Program-made: the position numbers and the translations under genes
Notes under the pieces: generated by a model
Seen by the model: the letters and a program-made list of their open reading frames with translations, nothing else
What the model was told of the DNA's origin: nothing
Databases searched by the model: none
Shown: positions 16,259 to 24,236 of the stretch, piece after piece
Layout: the number at the start of each line of letters is the position of its first letter
Position numbering within the stretch: position 1 is the first letter of the stretch
DNA from: Candidatus Avelusimicrobium vaccinum
GTDB taxonomy: Bacteria; Elusimicrobiota; Elusimicrobia; Elusimicrobiales; Elusimicrobiaceae
DNA length: 38,322 bases
Assembly: GCA_902794895.1 (NCBI GenBank)
Contig: CADBIY010000013.1
Span: 1-38,322, forward strand
Reading direction: 5' to 3'

Positions 16259-17133
16259 ATCAAAAATCTAAAATAACGGTCGAAAACCAGTATGCATTGG
16301 GCTTGTGGGCGCATTATTTAAATACGACGTCCGACTGGATTAACAAAGAAGATATTATCACGCTTACCGGGGCCGGAGTCTCGCCGGAACAAGCAGTTGC
16401 CTTATTGGTAGCCTCTGCCGGAGGGCTTGCTGTAGATGAAGACCAGCAAGACCGCATTTTATTTCGGGATTATATTCAGCCGGCGGTGCACGCGTTAGCA
16501 CCGAATCCCTATCGGCAAGACCGTTTTTATCAATTGCTAAAAGGAAAAACCGGGCAGTTAGAAAATATCCGTTGGGGGACTGGAAGGTATGCGCCTTATG
16601 AATGCTTTGTGTTTCAAGATCTGGTGCAAACGGCGGATGGAAAAATTATTCCTCAAATCGGTTTTTTTCAGGAGGAGTTCTTCTATCCGGCCCTATGGGA
16701 AAACGAACGGGTTTGGATGAGTATTACACCCAACGAAATAGAAACCATGCGTTTACCCTTGGAGCAGGCGCAAGGAAAGGTGTTGGTTTTTGGGCTGGGA
16801 CTCGGGTATTTTGCGGTAAAGGCGGCTTGGAAAAACACCGTTGAACAGGTAACTGTCGTTGAAAAAAATTCGCAGATTATTCAATTTTTTACACGGTATA
16901 TTTTACCGCTGGTAGCACATAAAGAAAAAATTTATATCGTAGAGCAAGATGCGTTTTATTTTGCCGAAACCTCGTTTCCTTCCAGCCGGTTTAACTATGT
17001 ATTTACGGATTTATGGCATGATGTATTGGACGGTTTGCCGTTGTACCGGCGTATGAAATCATTGGAATCATTGGCGCACCCGTCGACACGCTTCGGTTAT
17101 TGGATAGAGCCCACTTTGCGGTATTATTTATAG
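16255..17133 (+). CDS. Class I SAM-dependent methyltransferase-like / spermidine synthase-like protein
   Basis: A 292-residue protein. The N-terminal half (about 1-170) is unrecognised. The C-terminal half is a Rossmann-like methyltransferase fold: 'V-L-V-F-G-L-G-L-G-Y-F' around residues 176-186 is the glycine-rich SAM/dcSAM loop, 'V-T-V-V-E-K-N' the acidic end of strand 2, and 'F-N-Y-V-F-T-D-L-W-H-D' strand 4. The wording resembles the spermidine-synthase-like group, but no polyamine-binding signature was seen, so the substrate is open. It overlaps cinA by 4 bp and depends on its transcript. Nothing in the context reveals what is modified. Confidence 0.65.
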   Translation: MNQKSKITVENQYALGLWAHYLNTTSDWINKEDIITLTGAGVSPEQAVALLVASAGGLAVDEDQQDRILFRDYIQPAVHALAPNPYRQDRFYQLLKGKTGQLENIRWGTGRYAPYECFVFQDLVQTADGKIIPQIGFFQEEFFYPALWENERVWMSITPNEIETMRLPLEQAQGKVLVFGLGLGYFAVKAAWKNTVEQVTVVEKNSQIIQFFTRYILPLVAHKEKIYIVEQDAFYFAETSFPSSRFNYVFTDLWHDVLDGLPLYRRMKSLESLAHPSTRFGYWIEPTLRYYL

Positions 17134-17227
17134 CCTTACATTCTTCATTCTAAAATGTTATACTATAAAAATAATCTTTTTTTTCGCTTGATTTTATTAA
17201 TTGTATATTTCAAGATAAAATAATTTT

Positions 17228-18025
17228 ATGACCCAAAGAATTCTTCACGAACATACAACTGCCGGTCAATCTGCGTTGTCCCCCGATTTTTTTACGAACT
17301 TGCCTGCTGTTTTTGAACAAAATGGCATCTGTATTTATCAAGGCCGTAATGAAGTTCGGGCCTTGGAAATTAAGGGTCAAAAAATTGTAATTAAAAAATA
17401 CGGAATTCCGCCTATTTTTAACCGGATCCTTTATTCTTGGGGCATTCGAACACCGAAAGCAGTGCGCAGTTTTCGTAATGCTCAAAAAATTTTAGAGCGC
17501 GGTTTTCATACTCCGCTGCCCTATATTCAGGAAGTTTATTACGAAAAAGGACTATTGGGAAAATCTTATTTTGTTAGTTCGTGGGCTTCTGGAAAAGCAG
17601 TTGGAAGTGTTCATAAAACAGGGAAACTGATTCGTGCGCTGGCCCGTTATACAGCCCGGTTACATGAACAAGGTATGATGCACCGTGATTATCTTCTTAA
17701 CAATATACATTTTACGGAAAAAGACGGTAAATACAAATTTGAACTCATTGATATTAACCGGTTTATTTTTAAAAATAAGCCGTTGGGATGGTTTGCGGTA
17801 TGTGTGAATTTAATGCAACCGTTTTACCGGGATAAACAACTGAAAATTTTCGTTACGGAATATGCGCGTGTCCGACATATTAATGAAAATATATTAGTTT
17901 GGTGTGTGCTACGGTTTCGTCATATCCGCAATGGATATAGCCAACTCAAAAAAATACTGCGTAAGTTGCCGGGTGCTTATCACTTTTCCCGCAAAGCCAA
18001 GCATCCCGCAAGAAAAGCCCGTTAA
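17228..18025 (+). CDS. Kdo/WaaP-type lipopolysaccharide kinase (KdkA-like)
   Basis: A 265-residue protein-kinase-like enzyme of the Kdo/WaaP family, which phosphorylates inner-core sugars of LPS on the cytoplasmic side of the inner membrane. Visible: an ATP lysine in 'K-I-V-I-K-K-Y-G' (K56 or K57), the catalytic loop H152-R-D154-Y-L-L-N158-N, and the metal-binding aspartate D175 in 'E-L-I-D-I-N-R'. The C-terminus is strongly basic, fitting membrane or LPS contact. With the EptA-like transferase at 32570 it points to an LPS-bearing outer membrane. There is no Shine-Dalgarno before the ATG; the upstream 90 bp are very A/T rich. The acceptor sugar (Kdo or heptose) is not predictable. Confidence 0.75.
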   Translation: MTQRILHEHTTAGQSALSPDFFTNLPAVFEQNGICIYQGRNEVRALEIKGQKIVIKKYGIPPIFNRILYSWGIRTPKAVRSFRNAQKILERGFHTPLPYIQEVYYEKGLLGKSYFVSSWASGKAVGSVHKTGKLIRALARYTARLHEQGMMHRDYLLNNIHFTEKDGKYKFELIDINRFIFKNKPLGWFAVCVNLMQPFYRDKQLKIFVTEYARVRHINENILVWCVLRFRHIRNGYSQLKKILRKLPGAYHFSRKAKHPARKAR

Positions 18026-18039
18026 ACGGTCAGTTATTC

Positions 18040-18053
18040 TATAATACATAGTA
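18040..18053 (+). promoter_or_regulatory. Candidate leaderless promoter of cysK
   Basis: TATAAT (18040-18045) is a perfect -10 box whose last base is 7 nt before the ATG at 18053. No Shine-Dalgarno occurs in the gap, so the transcript likely begins at or within 1-2 nt of the start codon. Confidence 0.5.
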
Positions 18054-18979
18054 TGAAAACAGTTCATTCGATGCTGGAATTAATCGGGCATACCCCGATT
18101 TTACAAGCCGTTAATTTTGCGGCTATGTATGCGCCGGAATCTCGTCTGTTTACAAAACTTGAATATTTTAATCCGGCAGGAAGTGTCAAAGACCGTGTGG
18201 CTAAAGCCATGATTTTGGATGCTGAGGAAAAAGGATTATTAAAGCCGGGATCGGTCATTATTGAACCGACCAGCGGCAATACCGGTATCGGTTTAGCCGC
18301 ATTGGCGGCGGCCCGCAACTATAAAATGATTGTTACCATGCCGGAAACTATGAGCGTTGAGCGACGTAATTTAATCAAGGCATACGGCGCCGAAATTGTA
18401 TTAACACCCGGTTCCGCCGGGATGAAAGGGGCTATTGCCAAAGCGGAAGAATTGGCACGCCAAATTCCGGGAAGTTTTATTCCGGGACAGTTTACCAATC
18501 CGGCCAATCCCAAAGCACATTGGACAACTACCGGCCCGGAAATTTGGGAGGCTATGGAAGGCAAAGTGGATATTTTTGTGGCCGGAGTAGGAACCGGGGG
18601 AACCATCAGCGGTGTCGGAAAATTTTTAAAGAGTAAAAATCCAAAGGTGCGGGTGGTGGCGGTGGAACCGGCTGCTTCACCGGTACTTTCTAAAGGGGTC
18701 GCCGGCTCCCACCAAATACAGGGGATTGGTGCGGGATTCGTTCCTCAAACGCTCGATACTTCTGTATATGATGAAATTATACCGGTTCCTAATGAATCCG
18801 CCCTGAGGACAGGGAGGGATTTTGCGCGGGCGGAAGGCGTATTGGTAGGCATTTCTTCCGGGGCAGCGCTTTGGGCTGCATTAGAACTAGCCAAACGTCC
18901 CGAAAATAAACATAAAAATATTGTGGTTTTATTGCCGGATACGGGAGAACGCTATTTATCGACGCCTATGTTTGATTAA
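18053..18979 (+). CDS. cysK: Cysteine synthase A (O-acetylserine sulfhydrylase)
   Basis: A 308-residue fold-type II PLP enzyme that makes cysteine from O-acetylserine and sulfide. Motifs: PLP lysine K46 in 'P-A-G-S-V-K-D-R', the substrate loop T73-S-G-N-T-G78, the phosphate loop G180-T-G-G-T-I-S-G187, and 'G-I-G-A-G-F-V-P' near the usual 220s position. Length is normal. No serine acetyltransferase (cysE) is adjacent. The start has a perfect -10 box 7 nt upstream instead of a ribosome site. A strong terminator follows, shared with the convergent flavodoxin gene. Confidence 0.95.
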   Translation: MKTVHSMLELIGHTPILQAVNFAAMYAPESRLFTKLEYFNPAGSVKDRVAKAMILDAEEKGLLKPGSVIIEPTSGNTGIGLAALAAARNYKMIVTMPETMSVERRNLIKAYGAEIVLTPGSAGMKGAIAKAEELARQIPGSFIPGQFTNPANPKAHWTTTGPEIWEAMEGKVDIFVAGVGTGGTISGVGKFLKSKNPKVRVVAVEPAASPVLSKGVAGSHQIQGIGAGFVPQTLDTSVYDEIIPVPNESALRTGRDFARAEGVLVGISSGAALWAALELAKRPENKHKNIVVLLPDTGERYLSTPMFD

Positions 18980-19008
18980 AAAAAGCCCTGCATGAACCAG
19001 GGCTTTTT
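18980..19008. terminator. Bidirectional terminator between cysK and flavodoxin
   Basis: AAAAAGCCCTG (18980-18990) pairs perfectly with CAGGGCTTTTT (18998-19008) around a 7-nt loop. T-runs end the stem on either strand. Confidence 0.9.
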
Positions 19009-19021
19009 AATGGGTTATTTA

Positions 19022-19495
19022 TTACATTACAGATTGGGCCCAATCGGCTAATTGCTGGGTTGATTCGTTAGCGGAAAATCTTCGGCCGTCTTTTAATTTT
19101 GCTTTTGGGGCCAGCCGTTGCAGATTTTTAGCGGAATCTCCTAAACTGCTTCCACCCGAAGTTGCGAACGGAATGACGGTTTGACCGTTCCAGGGGCATT
19201 TTTCCATAAAAGTATCAATAATACTTGGTTGGCGGTACCACCAAATAGGAAACCCTACAAAAATAGTTTCATATGGGGTTATGTCCGGTAGTTTGGTAAT
19301 TTCCGGACGGCAGTTTAAATCGCGCATTTCTACAGAACTGCGGCTACTGCGATCCGTCCAATTCAAGTCAGCAGTCGTATAAGGAACTTTCGGACAAATC
19401 TCAAAAAGATCTGCCCCAATAGCCTGTGCGAACCGTTGGGCGAGTTTTTTGGTGATCCCGCTGGCACTAAAATACGCTACTAAAATTTTTTTCAT
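19022..19495 (-). CDS. Flavodoxin (cytoplasmic)
   Basis: A 157-residue flavodoxin of the Flavodoxin_4 type. The FMN phosphate-loop region is 'V-A-Y-F-S-A-S-G-I-T-K-K-L-A' (residues 6-19), and 'F-V-G-F-P-I-W-W-Y-R-Q-P' is the 50s/60s-loop analogue stacking on the isoalloxazine ring. 'F-A-T-S-G-G-S-S-L-G' forms the 90s loop. It has no signal peptide, unlike the second flavodoxin at 22396. AGGGAGGCG just upstream on the minus strand is a strong ribosome site. It is divergent from the iron-sulfur flavoprotein operon, and the shared 131-bp region holds a TTGACG/TACAAT promoter with a long 19-bp spacer. It is probably a low-potential electron carrier or quinone/electrophile reductase partner. Confidence 0.88.
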   Translation of the reverse strand: MKKILVAYFSASGITKKLAQRFAQAIGADLFEICPKVPYTTADLNWTDRSSRSSVEMRDLNCRPEITKLPDITPYETIFVGFPIWWYRQPSIIDTFMEKCPWNGQTVIPFATSGGSSLGDSAKNLQRLAPKAKLKDGRRFSANESTQQLADWAQSVM

Positions 19496-19522
19496 ACAAA
19501 CGCCTCCCTAGTCAGTATTAGT

Positions 19523-19553
19523 ATTGTATCAATTATTGGTAGTAATCCGTCAA
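19523..19553 (-). promoter_or_regulatory. Flavodoxin promoter with an unusual 19-bp spacer
   Basis: On the minus strand TTGACG (19553-19548) and TACAAT (19528-19523) are separated by 19 bp and the -10 is preceded by TGA, as in the two MerR-type promoters at 31428 and 34393. The spacer has only short 4-bp dyad arms (ATTA/TAAT), so MerR control is uncertain here. Confidence 0.4.
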
Positions 19554-19626
19554 GGTATCCATGTGCAACTATCCTAGAAAAATTTTTGCTAAAATAGTTT
19601 TCATAAATATATAAGGGGAGTTTTAA

Positions 19627-20271
19627 ATGATGAAAATTATTTTCATTAACGCCAGCCCGCGCAAAAACTGCAATACCGCACAACTGCTTCAGCAGGCCCA
19701 ACAAGGAGCGCAAGCGGCTGGTGCCCAAACCGAATATGTAAATTTATTTGATCTAAAATTTACCGGATGCCGCAGCTGTTTGGCATGCAAGCGGCAGGGA
19801 ATGCAACGCTGTAAATGCTATTGGCCGGATGATTTATCTCCATGGATTGATAAGATACTCCATGCCCAGGGGGTTATTATCGGAACCCCTGTTTATATGG
19901 GTGGTCCGACGGCTCATTTTCACGCTTTGTATGAACGGTTGGGATTTTGTGTGTTGTCCTATGATGACCGTAGCAGTTACCTGGACCGGAAAGTAAACGT
20001 GGGGCTCATTTATACCATGAATGCGCCGCAATCGTATTATGAAGCGGCTATGCGCCCGGCCTTTGTGCCTATTGAAAACGGGCTGAAACATTTACTCAAA
20101 GGGGAAGTGTTAACATATGCCTGCTGTGATACGTTTCAGGTGCCGGATTACAGTAAATATAATATGGGTATTTTTGATCCTGTCCATAAGGCTCAAGTTC
20201 ATCAAACCCAATTTCCGCAAGATTTACAAGCTGCCTATGCCATGGGCGAAAAATTGGCAAAATTAAATTAA
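19627..20271 (+). CDS. Iron-sulfur flavoprotein / NAD(P)H-dependent FMN reductase family
   Basis: A 214-residue flavodoxin-fold protein of the NADPH-dependent FMN reductase/WrbA-like superfamily. 'I-N-A-S-P-R-K-N-C-N-T' (7-17) is the FMN phosphate loop and 'G-V-I-I-G-T-P-V-Y-M-G-G-P-T' the second flavin loop. A cysteine set C48-x2-C51-x2-C54-x7-C62 matches the compact 4Fe-4S motif of archaeal iron-sulfur flavoproteins (Isf), so it may bear both FMN and a cluster. GGGGAG before the ATG is the ribosome site; the second ATG (19630) is equally possible. It heads an operon with the metallo-hydrolase and the CDF transporter. Role: probably two-electron reduction of a small oxidant or electrophile. 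Confidence 0.85.
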   Translation: MMKIIFINASPRKNCNTAQLLQQAQQGAQAAGAQTEYVNLFDLKFTGCRSCLACKRQGMQRCKCYWPDDLSPWIDKILHAQGVIIGTPVYMGGPTAHFHALYERLGFCVLSYDDRSSYLDRKVNVGLIYTMNAPQSYYEAAMRPAFVPIENGLKHLLKGEVLTYACCDTFQVPDYSKYNMGIFDPVHKAQVHQTQFPQDLQAAYAMGEKLAKLN

Positions 20272-20292
20272 TATCATTTGAAGAAGTCAGCG

Positions 20293-21042
20293 ATGAAGAT
20301 TATTCCCTTAAAATACTATGACGGCGGTTATATGACGCAAGCCTTTGCTTTTGGCGGGTCCCGCGATAAAAGCCAAATCGATTTATCGGTTAAATACAGG
20401 TCCAGTTTGCAGAATTTTTTAATAGATGACGGAAAAGATGTGATTTTGGCGGATACGGGGTTGCCGAATAATTCACCCGATATTGCTCCGAAAGAAGGGG
20501 CTCCGCTTTGGATGGGCCACAAAGTAGCCACCTTTGCCGAAGCGTTGGAAAAAGCCGGTTACCGGCCGGAACAAATTACCAAAATTGTAGTTACTCATAA
20601 ACATCCGGATCATACAGGAGAACTGCGAATGTTTCCGCAGGCCTCTATTTATATTTCCCAAACGGAAGCCGATGCTATGAAACTGACGGGTGATCATATC
20701 GTGCGTGTCCATTTTACGGACGGACCTTTTGAAAATTTTCCGCAGAGCCAACGTATTACGGATACCTTAGTGCTTGTTCGTGCCGAAGGGCACACCAACG
20801 GAAACAGTGTGGCAATCTTAAAAGAAGGGAACGTCTATTATATGTTTCATGGGGACGTAACCTATTGTGATGCGGCTCTTTATGAAAACGAGTTGTCCGT
20901 GGTATTTGAAGATAAAGAAAAAGCGCTCCAAACACTCAGCCGCGTGCGGGCCTTCTGTCAAACTCACCCAACGGTATATTGTTCGACCCACTGCCCCGAA
21001 GGATATTTAAATATTGAACAAAAAAAGATCATCCAACTATAG
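20293..21042 (+). CDS. MBL-fold metallo-hydrolase
   Basis: A 249-residue metallo-beta-lactamase-fold enzyme. The dinuclear metal site is visible: T-H102-x-H104-x-D106-H107 ('T-H-K-H-P-D-H-T-G'), a third histidine in 'A-E-G-H-T-N-G', a bridging aspartate in 'F-H-G-D-V-T-Y' and a final histidine in 'S-T-H-C-P-E-G'. The arrangement is close to the lactonase-like group, so a lactone or thioester substrate is possible, but none is assigned. The ATG at 20293 was chosen; a TTG at 20278 would add five residues, and neither has a strong ribosome site. It lies 21 bp after the iron-sulfur flavoprotein gene, and its stop overlaps the ribosome site of the CDF gene. Confidence 0.82.
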   Translation: MKIIPLKYYDGGYMTQAFAFGGSRDKSQIDLSVKYRSSLQNFLIDDGKDVILADTGLPNNSPDIAPKEGAPLWMGHKVATFAEALEKAGYRPEQITKIVVTHKHPDHTGELRMFPQASIYISQTEADAMKLTGDHIVRVHFTDGPFENFPQSQRITDTLVLVRAEGHTNGNSVAILKEGNVYYMFHGDVTYCDAALYENELSVVFEDKEKALQTLSRVRAFCQTHPTVYCSTHCPEGYLNIEQKKIIQL

Positions 21043-21055
21043 GAGTGTATGTTTT

Positions 21056-22192
21056 ATGGAAGAATCTGCCGAAATGCGCAGTTTAACGGTTCAACGGGAA
21101 CGGATTATTGTTAAAACCAGTACCGTGGGAATTGTTACGAATATTCTGTTAGCCTCGTTTAAAGTGTTTGTGGGGGTGTTGGCTAATTCAATTGCAGTGA
21201 TTTTGGACGGTGTAAATAATTTCTCGGATGCTCTTTCTTCGGTAATTACGATTATCGGGGCCAAATTAGCCGGGAAAAAACCGGATAAAAAACATCCGCT
21301 GGGCCATGGACGTTTGGAGTATTTAAGTGCCATGTTGGTATCGGCGCTTGTACTGTATGCCGGGGCTGTTTCGTTGGTCGAGTCTATCAAAAAAATCATT
21401 CATCCGGAAGTACCCGTTTATTCCGCCTTAACATTGGCAATATTGGCCGTGGCGGTTGTAATAAAGTTGTTACTGGGTCGTTATGTGAAAAAACAGGGGG
21501 AAAAAGTAAAGTCCGGCGCGTTAATTGCGTCCGGTTCGGATGCTTCTTTTGATGCTATTTTGTCAGCCTCGGTACTAGTTTGTGCACTGTTATATTTATG
21601 GGGGCATATTTCTCTGGAAGGGTATGTTGGCCTGGTCATTTCAGGAGTCATTATGAAAGCCGGTTGGGGAATGCTCCAGGAAACACTCAATGACATTTTA
21701 GGAAGACGGGCTGATCCGGAAGTGGTTCGGCAGGTAAAACAAATTATATTACAAGAACCACAGGTGCATGGCGTGTATGATTTATTTATTAATAATTACG
21801 GACCCAATAAAAATTACGCTTCTCTACATATAGAAATAGATGATACGCTAACGGCTGCACAAGTAGATGCATTAACCCGCCAAATTGAGACCCGGGTCTA
21901 TCGCCAAACGGGCATTATTTTGACGGGGGTTGGGGTATATGCCCGTAACACTTCCAATAGTGAAGCCGCACAATTGCGCAACAAAATTCAAAAAATCGTT
22001 TTGACGCATGACTGGGCTTTACAAATGCATGGCTTTTATTTAGATACCGCCCACAAAAAAATGCAATTTGACGTAGTCCTTAGTTTTGAGGTAGACCGGC
22101 AAGAAGCATTACAAATCCTGACCTGTGAAGTGCAGCAACGTTGCCCGGGGTATCAAGTACAGATTACGCCGGATTTGGATATTGCAAGTTAA
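21056..22192 (+). CDS. Cation diffusion facilitator (CDF) family metal transporter
   Basis: A 378-residue transporter with six predicted membrane helices and a long cytoplasmic C-terminus made of two ferredoxin-like halves (about 210-290 and 310-378). CDF proteins export divalent metals (Zn, Mn, Fe, Co) by H+ exchange. Family signs: 'N-I-L-L-A-S-F-K-V-F-V-G' in helix 1, 'H-P-L-G-H-G-R-L-E-Y' after helix 2. The usual transport-site residues are altered: helix 2 has D51-G-V-N54-N55-F-S-D58 and helix 5 has D162-A-S-F-D166 instead of the H-x3-D of zinc exporters, a form seen in gut Firmicutes and Bacteroidetes homologs and suggesting a metal other than zinc. AGGAG at 21041-21045 supports ATG 21056. 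Confidence 0.88.
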   Translation: MEESAEMRSLTVQRERIIVKTSTVGIVTNILLASFKVFVGVLANSIAVILDGVNNFSDALSSVITIIGAKLAGKKPDKKHPLGHGRLEYLSAMLVSALVLYAGAVSLVESIKKIIHPEVPVYSALTLAILAVAVVIKLLLGRYVKKQGEKVKSGALIASGSDASFDAILSASVLVCALLYLWGHISLEGYVGLVISGVIMKAGWGMLQETLNDILGRRADPEVVRQVKQIILQEPQVHGVYDLFINNYGPNKNYASLHIEIDDTLTAAQVDALTRQIETRVYRQTGIILTGVGVYARNTSNSEAAQLRNKIQKIVLTHDWALQMHGFYLDTAHKKMQFDVVLSFEVDRQEALQILTCEVQQRCPGYQVQITPDLDIAS

Positions 22193-22395
22193 TTGTTTTG
22201 TTGTGTTTGCGGGAAGCAGATTTTTGTATCTTGCCGGCTAAGAAAATCTTGTTTGTAAATTGTCTATCCCTTGCAATAGGAAGTCGCATGTGTATAGCGG
22301 ACAAAAAAAGACGTAAAATGCCAAGGATATGTAGCCTGTGTGAAAGACGGACACGCAAACGAATGAGTAAATAACTATTAGAAAGGAGATCTATC

Positions 22396-23013
22396 ATGAA
22401 AAAAATACTGATTATTTTACTAACGGCATTATGTGCTATTGCTTGTAATGCCGAGCCCAAGTCCCGGGAGGCTGAAAAGGCGGCCGCTGATCATGGAAAA
22501 GTATTAGTAGTATATTTTTCCCGCACCGGCGAGCAATATAGCGTCGGCAACATTCAAGAAGGCAACACCGCCATTGTGGCTAAGATGATTGCCCAAGCAA
22601 CGGGGGGAGATTTATTTGAAATTAAACTTAAAAACGATACCTATCCAACCACGTACCGTGCCTTAACCGAAGTAGCCCAACAGGAAAAACGCGCCAATGC
22701 CCGTCCGGAAGTAGCGGATAAAGTAACTAATTTTGACGAGTACGGAACTGTCTTTATCGGGTGCCCTAACTGGTGGGGGGATTTGCCTATGGTCGTTTAC
22801 TCGTTTATGGAACAGTACAACTGGGCCGGTAAACAGGTGGCTCCGTTTGTAACACACGAAGGAAGCGGTTTATCCTCTATTCCCGCCAGCATTAAAAAAA
22901 CCACCAAAGCCGACGTATTGAGCGGATTTTCGCTGTACGGGCACGAAGCACAAAACGAACGGGAGAACGCTCAACTAAAAGTAAACGCTTGGCTTAAAAA
23001 GTTAGGGTTTTAG
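22396..23013 (+). CDS. Exported (lipoprotein-type) flavodoxin
   Basis: A 205-residue protein combining an N-terminal export signal with a flavodoxin domain. K2-K3, a hydrophobic stretch and 'A-I-A-C17-N' form a fair lipobox, so Cys17 may be lipidated; cleavage by signal peptidase I after 'C-N-A' is the alternative. The flavodoxin domain starts near residue 35 ('V-L-V-V-Y-F-S-R-T-G') and has the insertion 'E-Q-Y-S-V-G-N-I-Q-E-G-N-T' typical of gut-bacterial long-loop flavodoxins, then 'F-I-G-C-P-N-W-W-G-D-L-P' and 'T-H-E-G-S-G-L' flavin loops. AAAGGAGAT precedes the ATG. The next gene, a membrane 4Fe-4S protein, starts on the base after the stop, so the two very likely act together in electron transfer on the outer face of the inner membrane. 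Confidence 0.85.
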   Translation: MKKILIILLTALCAIACNAEPKSREAEKAAADHGKVLVVYFSRTGEQYSVGNIQEGNTAIVAKMIAQATGGDLFEIKLKNDTYPTTYRALTEVAQQEKRANARPEVADKVTNFDEYGTVFIGCPNWWGDLPMVVYSFMEQYNWAGKQVAPFVTHEGSGLSSIPASIKKTTKADVLSGFSLYGHEAQNERENAQLKVNAWLKKLGF

Positions 23014-23670
23014 ATGAAAAAAATGCTGCAACCTTTGCGGTTTTTAATACAGGCCTGCTTTATGGCGGGCCTGTTTTTGCCTTTTCTGCCGTTTGCGGAT
23101 AGTATCGGCTCCAAAATATGGATTACCATTTTGTTTTGTGGGGTGTTTTTCTGCGGGTGGATTTGCCCCTTTGGGGCGGTGCAGGACTGGATGGGGTTGA
23201 TCGCTAAAAAACTCCGCCTGCCGCGTTATAAACTCCCGCAAAAGTATCAGCAGTATATGCAGCTGTTGCGTTACGTGCTTTACGGACTAAGCACACTAAA
23301 CATAGTGTTTTATTTTCTAAACAGCCGGTTTTATTTTAGCCATAGCGTAGCGGCCGGCATGTGGGATTGGGTAAACGGATCGGTGTTGGTAGTCTTTTTG
23401 CTCACCTCGTTTTTTACGGACCGTCCCTTCTGCAACTATTTCTGTGTTCACGGGGCGGCTATGGGCGTGTGGAGTGTGCTGCGCCCCTTTGGTATCACCC
23501 GCCAAGAAAGCGCGTGCGTGCATTGCGGCTTGTGCGATAAAGCATGCCCTATGAATATTGAGGTATCCGCCACTTCGTTTGTGCGCCACCCCAGTTGTAT
23601 TAACTGCATGCAATGCGTACAGGTATGCCCGAAAAATTGCGTGCGCTATTCAATAATAAAACGCCCGTAA
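23014..23670 (+). CDS. NapH-like membrane 4Fe-4S protein (polyferredoxin)
   Basis: A 218-residue inner-membrane iron-sulfur protein of the NapH/NosR-C-terminal/CcoG-like group. It has four hydrophobic segments; paired motifs 'C-G-W-I-C-P-F-G-A-V-Q-D-W' and 'C-N-Y-F-C-V-H-G-A' are the CxxxC sites placed at membrane ends in this family. Two classical 4Fe-4S motifs follow: C168-x2-C171-x2-C174-x3-C178-P and C195-x2-C198-x2-C201-x3-C205-P. Such proteins pass electrons from quinol or cytoplasmic donors towards periplasmic reductases. Here the partner is the exported flavodoxin encoded directly upstream with no gap. No nitrate, nitrous oxide or cytochrome gene is nearby, so the terminal acceptor is unknown. 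Confidence 0.85.
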   Translation: MKKMLQPLRFLIQACFMAGLFLPFLPFADSIGSKIWITILFCGVFFCGWICPFGAVQDWMGLIAKKLRLPRYKLPQKYQQYMQLLRYVLYGLSTLNIVFYFLNSRFYFSHSVAAGMWDWVNGSVLVVFLLTSFFTDRPFCNYFCVHGAAMGVWSVLRPFGITRQESACVHCGLCDKACPMNIEVSATSFVRHPSCINCMQCVQVCPKNCVRYSIIKRP

Positions 23671-23764
23671 ATTTTTATCGGCTGACTATTATAACCTGGC
23701 GCCGCCTTTACAAAAAGAACTGTATTTTGATTTAATAAATTATCTTACGTTACAGGAGTAACTT

Positions 23765-24139
23765 ATGGCAAACTACAAAACTACAGAAATCGGCAATTTA
23801 GCGCAAATCGGCACCAAATACGAACACGGCAAAGCCTTTTTGCACGACGTATTAGGGCTTAGCAGTTGTGAAATTTCGGTCAATTTTATGCCCGCCGGCG
23901 CGAAGGCCCCTTTTAACCATAAACACAAACAAAACGAAGAAGTATATATCTTCTTAAAAGGCGAAGGGAGCATGACGTTAGACGGCCAAACGATTGCGGT
24001 GCGGGAAGGATCTTGCGTGCGCGTACTGCCGCAAGCGGTGCGCAGTATGGCGGCCCAAACGGACATGCAATACATCTGCGTACAAGCCAAAGACGGCTCG
24101 TTAGTGCAGTTTGGCTTGGGAGACGGAGAAATCTGCTAG
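23765..24139 (+). CDS. Cupin-domain protein
   Basis: A 124-residue single cupin barrel. Cupin motif 1 is 'P-F-N-H-K-H-K-Q-N-E-E-V-Y-I-F-L-K-G-E-G', with the metal-binding H-x-H-x4-E, and motif 2 follows in 'V-R-E-G-S-C-V-R-V-L-P-Q-A-V-R-S', which lacks the usual motif-2 histidine (Arg/Ser instead). Metal binding may therefore be incomplete. ACAGGAGTAA precedes the ATG. Such small cupins often travel with flavodoxins and aldo/keto reductases in gut anaerobes, in line with the neighbours, but no reaction can be named. Confidence 0.85.
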   Translation: MANYKTTEIGNLAQIGTKYEHGKAFLHDVLGLSSCEISVNFMPAGAKAPFNHKHKQNEEVYIFLKGEGSMTLDGQTIAVREGSCVRVLPQAVRSMAAQTDMQYICVQAKDGSLVQFGLGDGEIC

Positions 24140-24155
24140 GTTTTTCTGGCTATTT

Positions 24156-24191
24156 AAAACGCCCCGGTGCTATGCGCCCGGGGCGTTTTTT
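24156..24191 (+). terminator. Terminator after the cupin gene
   Basis: AAAACGCCCCGG-type stem: ACGCCCCGG (24159-24167) pairs perfectly with CCGGGGCGT (24178-24186), flanked by AAA/TTT and followed by further T's. Confidence 0.9.
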
Positions 24192-24207
24192 GCCGGGTAA
24201 ACTAAAA

Positions 24208-24216
24208 TGGTAAAAT
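24208..24216 (+). promoter_or_regulatory. Extended -10 promoter of the thioesterase gene
   Basis: TGGTAAAAT, identical to the box upstream of the aminotransferase at 6560-6568. The ATG lies 20 nt further on. Confidence 0.45.
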
Positions 24217-24236
24217 ATAAAAAGATAGGTTCTCTT

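Noticed and set aside
19523-19553. Third member of the MerR regulon at the flavodoxin promoter
   Set aside because: Spacing and the TGA-TACAAT end match, but the spacer has only 4-bp dyad arms and differs from the GAGT/ACTC half-sites, so it was kept as a promoter only.
22288-22374. 28-codon frame with C-x2-C (M-C-I-A-D ... C-S-L-C-E-R-R) before the exported flavodoxin
   Set aside because: It faintly recalls a ribosomal L28-like zinc knuckle, but it is too short, lacks a ribosome site and shows no second metal pair.
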